Assembly (NCBI GenBank): GCA_034408745.1 | Contig: JAWXCM010000264.1 | Coordinates: 1 to 17,114, forward strand | Length of the DNA: 17,114 bases | Direction: 5' to 3' | Origin: JAWXCM01 sp034408745 | GTDB lineage: Bacteria; Acidobacteriota; Terriglobia; Bryobacterales; Bryobacteraceae | Part shown: in pieces, positions 13,889 through 17,114 of the stretch | How positions within the stretch are numbered: the first letter of the stretch is position 1 | Layout: each line of letters begins with the position of its first letter | Position numbers and translations under genes: made by a program | The notes under the pieces: model-generated | Database searches by the model: none | The model's input: only the letters and a program-made list of their open reading frames with translations | What the model was told of the DNA's origin: nothing

Positions 13889-15715
13889 CTACTCCTTCAA
13901 ATTGCGGACCTGCCGGATCTCGGCTGCCGGAAACGCCTCTCGAAAACTCTGCACCGCGGGATCGGACATGGCCCGCTGCTCCGCTTCCTGATCCTCGCTT
14001 GACTTCTTCGGACCCGACGCCGAACGAGTTACCGGAGCGGTACTGGCCTCGCCCTTCACGATGCGCACTCGCGTCGACCTGCCGCACATCTTCTGTGCCG
14101 CCTGAGTAAGGTCGGTTTCAAAGAACACCAGCATGGACGCCGCCGAGGGGGGGACTGTGATCACCAGTTCGCCATTTGCCAGTTCCACCAATGCCTGTTC
14201 CAGATTATCTACCGCGTGCGGCCGTTCCAGATCCTCGAGCGTCGCGATCAGAGTCGCACGCAGGTCACCTCCCGGCGCCGCAACGGCAGCGGGAGTCGCA
14301 GGAATCGACGCTGGAGCCGCCTTTGGAGCAACCGCCGGAGCAGGGGTGCGCTGCGGAGTCGCTGCCGCCGGAGCCGAGTCCCATGGCGGAGCGTCCGCAA
14401 CCAGCACAGGAGCCGGCTGAGCCGGGAGCACAGGAGCCGGCTGAGCCGCAGGCGCAGGAGCAGTGGTCACCGCGGGACGTCGCGCAGAATCTTTCTCAAA
14501 TGGACTCGGCCCCGTTCTCACCGGTTGCGGAGCGGGTGTCGGAAGTGCAGCCGCAGGCCTGGGAGGTGGCGCACCAGAACCGGCTGGCAACGATCCTCCG
14601 GCCAGCAACTGTTCCAGTGACGCCAGCCGCCCCGCGTGCACCAGCCGCATCAGTCCAATCTCCAGATGAAGCCTGGGCTGCAGAGAAGTCTGCATGTCCT
14701 TATACAAATCCAGCGTTAGCTGCAGGTAACGCGTGAGGTCTTCTTCGCTAAACTCCCGAGCTGTCTCCAGTAATCGAGCCTGCTCCGCTGCTGAAGCAGC
14801 AATCAGGCGAGTTTCCTGGCCAGTAATGCGCGACACCAGCAGATTTCGGAAGTAGCGTGCCAGTTCGCGGCAGAAGTGGTGCAGGCTGCGGCCATTGCGC
14901 TCCAGTTCCCCTACAATCTCCAGCATCTGCTTCGCGTCGGAACTCTGAAGGGCCTCGGCCACATGTCGCAGTGATTCCAGTGAGAACAGCCCCATCAGCT
15001 CGCGGACGTCACCAGCGTTCAGCGTCATTCCACAGCACGCGATCGCCTGATCCAGCGCCGAAAGCGAGTCGCGAACACTCCCCTCGCCCGAGTGCGCCAG
15101 TATCCCCAGCACCTCGTCGTCGGTCGAGATTCCTTCCTGCTCGCATATCCAGCGCATCCGCGCCACCAGTTCGGCAAAATCGACAGACCGGAAGCTAAAC
15201 TGCTGGCAACGCGACGTAATCGTCACCGGGATCTTGTGCGACTCTGTCGTGCACAAGATAAAGACCACCCAGTCGGGCGGCTCCTCCAGCGTCTTTAGCA
15301 GCGCATTGAACGCCTCGCTCGTGATCTGGTGCGCTTCGTCGACGATGAAAACCTTGAAGCGGTCGCGCGCCGGACGGTAACGGACGTTCTCACGAAGCTC
15401 GCGCATCTCATTGATGCCACGGTTCGACGCTGCGTCGATCTCAATGACGTCGACACTCGACCCGCCAGCGATTTCCTTGCAGCTTGCGCACTCCCCACAA
15501 GGCTGCGGCGTCGGACCCTTGACGCAGTTCAGACATCGTGCAATGATGCGCGCCACCGTCGTCTTGCCTGTCCCCCGCTGGCCGGACAGGATATAGCCAT
15601 GGGCGATGCGGCCCTGCGTGATCGCGTTTTCGAGTGTGGTGCGGACGTGCTCCTGGCTAATCAGCTCTGAAAACTGAGCGGGCCGGTATTTCCGCGCGAT
15701 GACCTGATACGACAT
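13889..15715 (-). CDS. dnaX: DNA polymerase III subunit gamma/tau
   Basis: The 608 aa clamp-loader ATPase drives loading of the beta clamp in the replisome. Seen: Walker A GQRGTGKT (45-52), zinc cysteines 61, 64, 73, 76 and 79, Walker B VFIVDEAH (122-129), the sensor SRC motif (168-170), domain III to about residue 370, then a Pro/Ala linker (about 375-490) and a C-terminal tau-like domain. The linker holds a 24-bp tandem duplication (14403-14450) coding for AQPAPVLP-type repeats. I saw no A-rich slippage heptamer on the coding strand, so a separate gamma form by programmed frameshift is not supported. ATG 15715 lies about 60 bp downstream of the SRP RNA gene, with only a weak ribosome site. 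Confidence 0.95.
   Translation of the reverse strand: MSYQVIARKYRPAQFSELISQEHVRTTLENAITQGRIAHGYILSGQRGTGKTTVARIIARCLNCVKGPTPQPCGECASCKEIAGGSSVDVIEIDAASNRGINEMRELRENVRYRPARDRFKVFIVDEAHQITSEAFNALLKTLEEPPDWVVFILCTTESHKIPVTITSRCQQFSFRSVDFAELVARMRWICEQEGISTDDEVLGILAHSGEGSVRDSLSALDQAIACCGMTLNAGDVRELMGLFSLESLRHVAEALQSSDAKQMLEIVGELERNGRSLHHFCRELARYFRNLLVSRITGQETRLIAASAAEQARLLETAREFSEEDLTRYLQLTLDLYKDMQTSLQPRLHLEIGLMRLVHAGRLASLEQLLAGGSLPAGSGAPPPRPAAALPTPAPQPVRTGPSPFEKDSARRPAVTTAPAPAAQPAPVLPAQPAPVLVADAPPWDSAPAAATPQRTPAPAVAPKAAPASIPATPAAVAAPGGDLRATLIATLEDLERPHAVDNLEQALVELANGELVITVPPSAASMLVFFETDLTQAAQKMCGRSTRVRIVKGEASTAPVTRSASGPKKSSEDQEAEQRAMSDPAVQSFREAFPAAEIRQVRNLKE
14403..14450. repeat. 24-bp tandem repeat, two units, in the dnaX linker
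   Basis: Units 14403-14426 and 14427-14450 begin AGCACAGGAGCCGGCTGAGC and differ only at the last two bases. The length is a multiple of three, so the Pro/Ala linker of DnaX simply gains or loses eight residues. A likely replication-slippage site. Confidence 0.8.
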
Positions 15716-15775
15716 GAATCAGCCTTTATTGTACTGACGGCGAATCGGGCGGAGTGAAAGGCGGGTCGTTCATGC

Positions 15776-15880
15776 CAGACCCCGGGTGATCCGCGGCACA
15801 CGGACTAAACCACTACCGTTGCTTCCTTCCGGACCTGGCGGGGTTTGCGGCCGTCCGTTGCACGGAGCCCGAGGCCTGAC
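15776..15880 (-). ncRNA. ffs: Signal recognition particle RNA, small bacterial (4.5S) type
   Basis: The minus strand carries the universal SRP domain IV core CCAGGTCCGGAAGGAAGCA (within 15829-15855). The sides pair as expected: CCTCGGG near the 5' end with CCCGGGG near the 3' end, and CTCCGTGC against the GTCCGTG/GCGGA region. Length is about 105 nt, with no Alu-domain extension, so it is the short form. It binds Ffh and targets nascent membrane proteins. The ends are estimates (within about 5 nt). It lies 60 bp upstream of dnaX in the same direction, as in the scr-dnaX-yaaK-recR cluster of Bacillus subtilis. Confidence 0.95.
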
Positions 15881-15888
15881 AAGTCATG

Positions 15889-15897
15889 ATTGTAGCA
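15889..15897 (-). promoter_or_regulatory. ffs: Extended -10 promoter for SRP RNA
   Basis: On the minus strand TGCTACAAT matches an extended -10 (TGn plus TACAAT, hexamer at 15894-15889), placing the transcript start near 15881, just where the RNA fold begins. No good -35 hexamer is seen 17 bp upstream, consistent with an extended -10 promoter. Confidence 0.6.
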
Positions 15898-15918
15898 CGG
15901 CTGGTCGGGTAGAAATGG

Positions 15919-15939
15919 GCAAAAACAGGAGCGTTTTGC
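15919..15939 (-). terminator. Weak hairpin after the DUF2203 gene
   Basis: GCAAAA (15919-15924) and TTTTGC (15934-15939) form an A/T-rich 6-bp stem directly after the DUF2203 stop. On the minus strand the T-run belongs to the stem itself, so termination strength is doubtful. Confidence 0.3.
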
Positions 15940-16386
15940 TTAGCTTACGGAGTCGCCAGTGTGGTTGGCCAGAAACTCATCATCGATCGCTTTCCGGCTC
16001 TGGAATCCCTCTTCCACGCCATGCCAGTGTGCGATCCGCTGTTCGCCCAGCCGCCAGCACAGATACACCTCGCGGCCGTGATACAAGGTTGGAAAGTCGA
16101 GCAGCCCGATATTCAGGTCTTTTACCAGGCAGCCAAACTCCTGAATCTCCGCCATAACTTCCTGTAGTCGCGTGGCGGCCGAGTCCCGCCGGTTGCGCAG
16201 CCCGAGAGCGTTGTGATGATTGACAGCCATTCCGCCGCTCATCATCACCTTGTGGCTCAATTCGCGCAGCCCGTCTTCTGCCAGCTGATACTCAGCCTTA
16301 AGTCCAGTCGCGGTCCGAATCGCTGCCTCTACCCGAGGCAGAGTGCGCTCGGCCTGGGCAAGGGTGAAAAATCGCGGCATCACCAT
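15940..16386 (-). CDS. DUF2203 family protein
   Basis: A 148 aa cytosolic protein. The N-terminus RFFTLAQAERTLPRVEAAI and the conserved C-terminal block GCLVKDLNIGLLDFPTLY (85-102) then GREVYLCWRLGEQRIAHWH (104-122) are the DUF2203 signature. The function of the family is unknown to me. A helical middle (about 30-80) could form a coiled coil. Two starts, ATG 16386 and ATG 16380, are both possible; neither has a strong ribosome site. It reads towards the SRP RNA gene but is separated from it by that gene's own promoter. Confidence 0.9.
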   Translation of the reverse strand: MVMPRFFTLAQAERTLPRVEAAIRTATGLKAEYQLAEDGLRELSHKVMMSGGMAVNHHNALGLRNRRDSAATRLQEVMAEIQEFGCLVKDLNIGLLDFPTLYHGREVYLCWRLGEQRIAHWHGVEEGFQSRKAIDDEFLANHTGDSVS

Positions 16387-16529
16387 GAGTATCTCACCGA
16401 AGATACCCTCAGGTGCGTCAGCCGGCGGACTTTTGCGGGCGTGGACACACAGTTAACTGCGACTCCATAATCGGCTTAGCTTCGGCTGTTCGGTAAAACG
16501 AATCCCTGCGCGGGCCTCCGGATCTGGGG

Positions 16530-17015
16530 TGCGTTCAGTGGGCTCAAACAAGGCCTCACCGCGCTTGCGTCAGGCGACTTCGACGTCTGCCTGCTCGCAT
16601 CGCAACCGGGAGCGCGCGGTGGACTGGACCTGATGGCGGAGGCTGCCTCCCGCGGAGTCGAAACACCGATAAACTCCTCACCCATGATCCCGATGCGAAA
16701 GCAACCGCCCGCGAACTCGGAGCGGCCGGTCTCGCCACGGTATACGGGATCGTGAAACAGCTGGGCGGCGGGCTGGATGTAACGACTACTCCCGGAGAAG
16801 GTAGCTCATTTACGACGTTCATTTCGTTCTCGAATCAAAGACCAGCCCGGCAGGATGCGCCGAAACCGGTAACTGGAATCAGGAAAGGCTTACGAATTCT
16901 GCTCGCCGAAGCATCAAACGGAGCTGCACTGGAACTGGCCAGTCATCTCAAAGTTGCGTCTGACGTGGTTTTATCCGATGTAGTTATGCCGGAAATGCAG
17001 GGACCAGTAGCTTAG
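16530..17015 (+). pseudogene. Decayed hybrid sensor histidine kinase / receiver-domain gene
   Basis: Three signalling-domain fragments follow each other. First, a receiver domain: ALASGDFDVCLLASQPGARG then GLDLMAEAASRGVETPI (about 16561-16671, one frame), continuing as LLTHDPDAKATARELGAAG in another frame from 16674. Its phosphoacceptor Asp is replaced (CLLAS). Second, at about 16729 it runs directly into the end of a HATPase domain: GLATVYGIVKQLGGGLDV then TTPGEGSSFTTF. Third, a receiver start LRILLAE is joined at about 16910 to ASNGAALELASH and then VVLSDVVMPEMQGPVA, missing some 25 residues of the normal fold and ending in TAG. The phosphotransfer His region is absent. This is a relict of a larger kinase reduced by deletions and a frameshift. 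Confidence 0.75.
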
Positions 17016-17064
17016 CTAGCTAGCTAGTTTCTGTCGCAAAATGGTGCGATCTGTCGCGGCGAAG

Positions 17065-17085
17065 CGTAACTTGTATTACGTTACG
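17065..17085. repeat. Inverted repeat near the right edge
   Basis: CGTAAC (17065-17070) and GTTACG (17080-17085) flank 9 bp of TTGTATTAC. The region also holds CTGTCGC twice (17032-17038 and 17051-17057). This resembles a regulator-binding site for a gene beyond the window, but no gene is visible to support that. Confidence 0.3.
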
Positions 17086-17114
17086 ATCCAGCCGCGTGAG
17101 CAAGGAACCGGTCA

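Noticed and set aside
13889..15715. Programmed frameshift in dnaX to make gamma
   Set aside because: No A-rich slippery heptamer was found on the coding strand in the domain III region or the linker.
1..17114. CRISPR array or tRNA gene
   Set aside because: No regularly spaced repeats of 20-40 bp and no cloverleaf with a T-loop GTTCRA-type sequence were seen on either strand.

Overview
The window looks like a stretch of chromosome from a high-GC soil bacterium, most probably an acidobacterium close to Bryobacteraceae/Solibacter. That is an inference from protein style (a DUF2203 protein, a short membrane-anchored Ig-like protein, an E2 with long Ala/Pro linkers) and from gene order. Nothing in the sequence proves the taxon.

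Left part (1-6200) is accessory DNA. It opens with the frameshifted N-terminus of an IS4-type transposase on the minus strand. Next come a membrane-anchored FkbM methyltransferase and a closely coupled, unusually short FAD-dependent reductase. A poorly coding stretch (2147-3312) holds a frame broken by two TGA codons. A complete Dcm/EcoRII-type restriction-modification pair follows (3313-5714): a cytosine-C5 methyltransferase carrying an N-terminal ribbon-helix-helix-like segment, then an EcoRII-like endonuclease overlapping it by 4 bp. A nested set of direct and inverted repeats just upstream of the methyltransferase is a candidate operator. Another poorly coding stretch (5715-6200) follows.

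Central part (6201-12552) is housekeeping and sugar metabolism. A minus-strand operon reads GHMP sugar kinase, lpdA, lipB, then a 2-oxo acid dehydrogenase E2 gene, and ends in a strong hairpin terminator. LipB attaches octanoyl groups that become lipoyl, E2 carries the lipoyl arm and Lpd reoxidises it, so three of the four genes form one functional unit. A Gfo/Idh/MocA oxidoreductase diverges from the kinase and is followed by an acidic orphan protein. Two tandem hairpins separate that protein from a convergent minus-strand gene.

Right part (12553-16386, minus strand) is the conserved cluster ffs (SRP RNA), dnaX, ybaB, recR, followed by a small membrane-anchored protein and preceded by a DUF2203 gene. 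recR carries a clear one-base frameshift; its last 56 or so codons survive intact in another frame. The right edge (about 16530-17015) is a decayed hybrid histidine kinase: two receiver-domain fragments around the C-terminal piece of an ATPase domain, joined by deletions and a frameshift.
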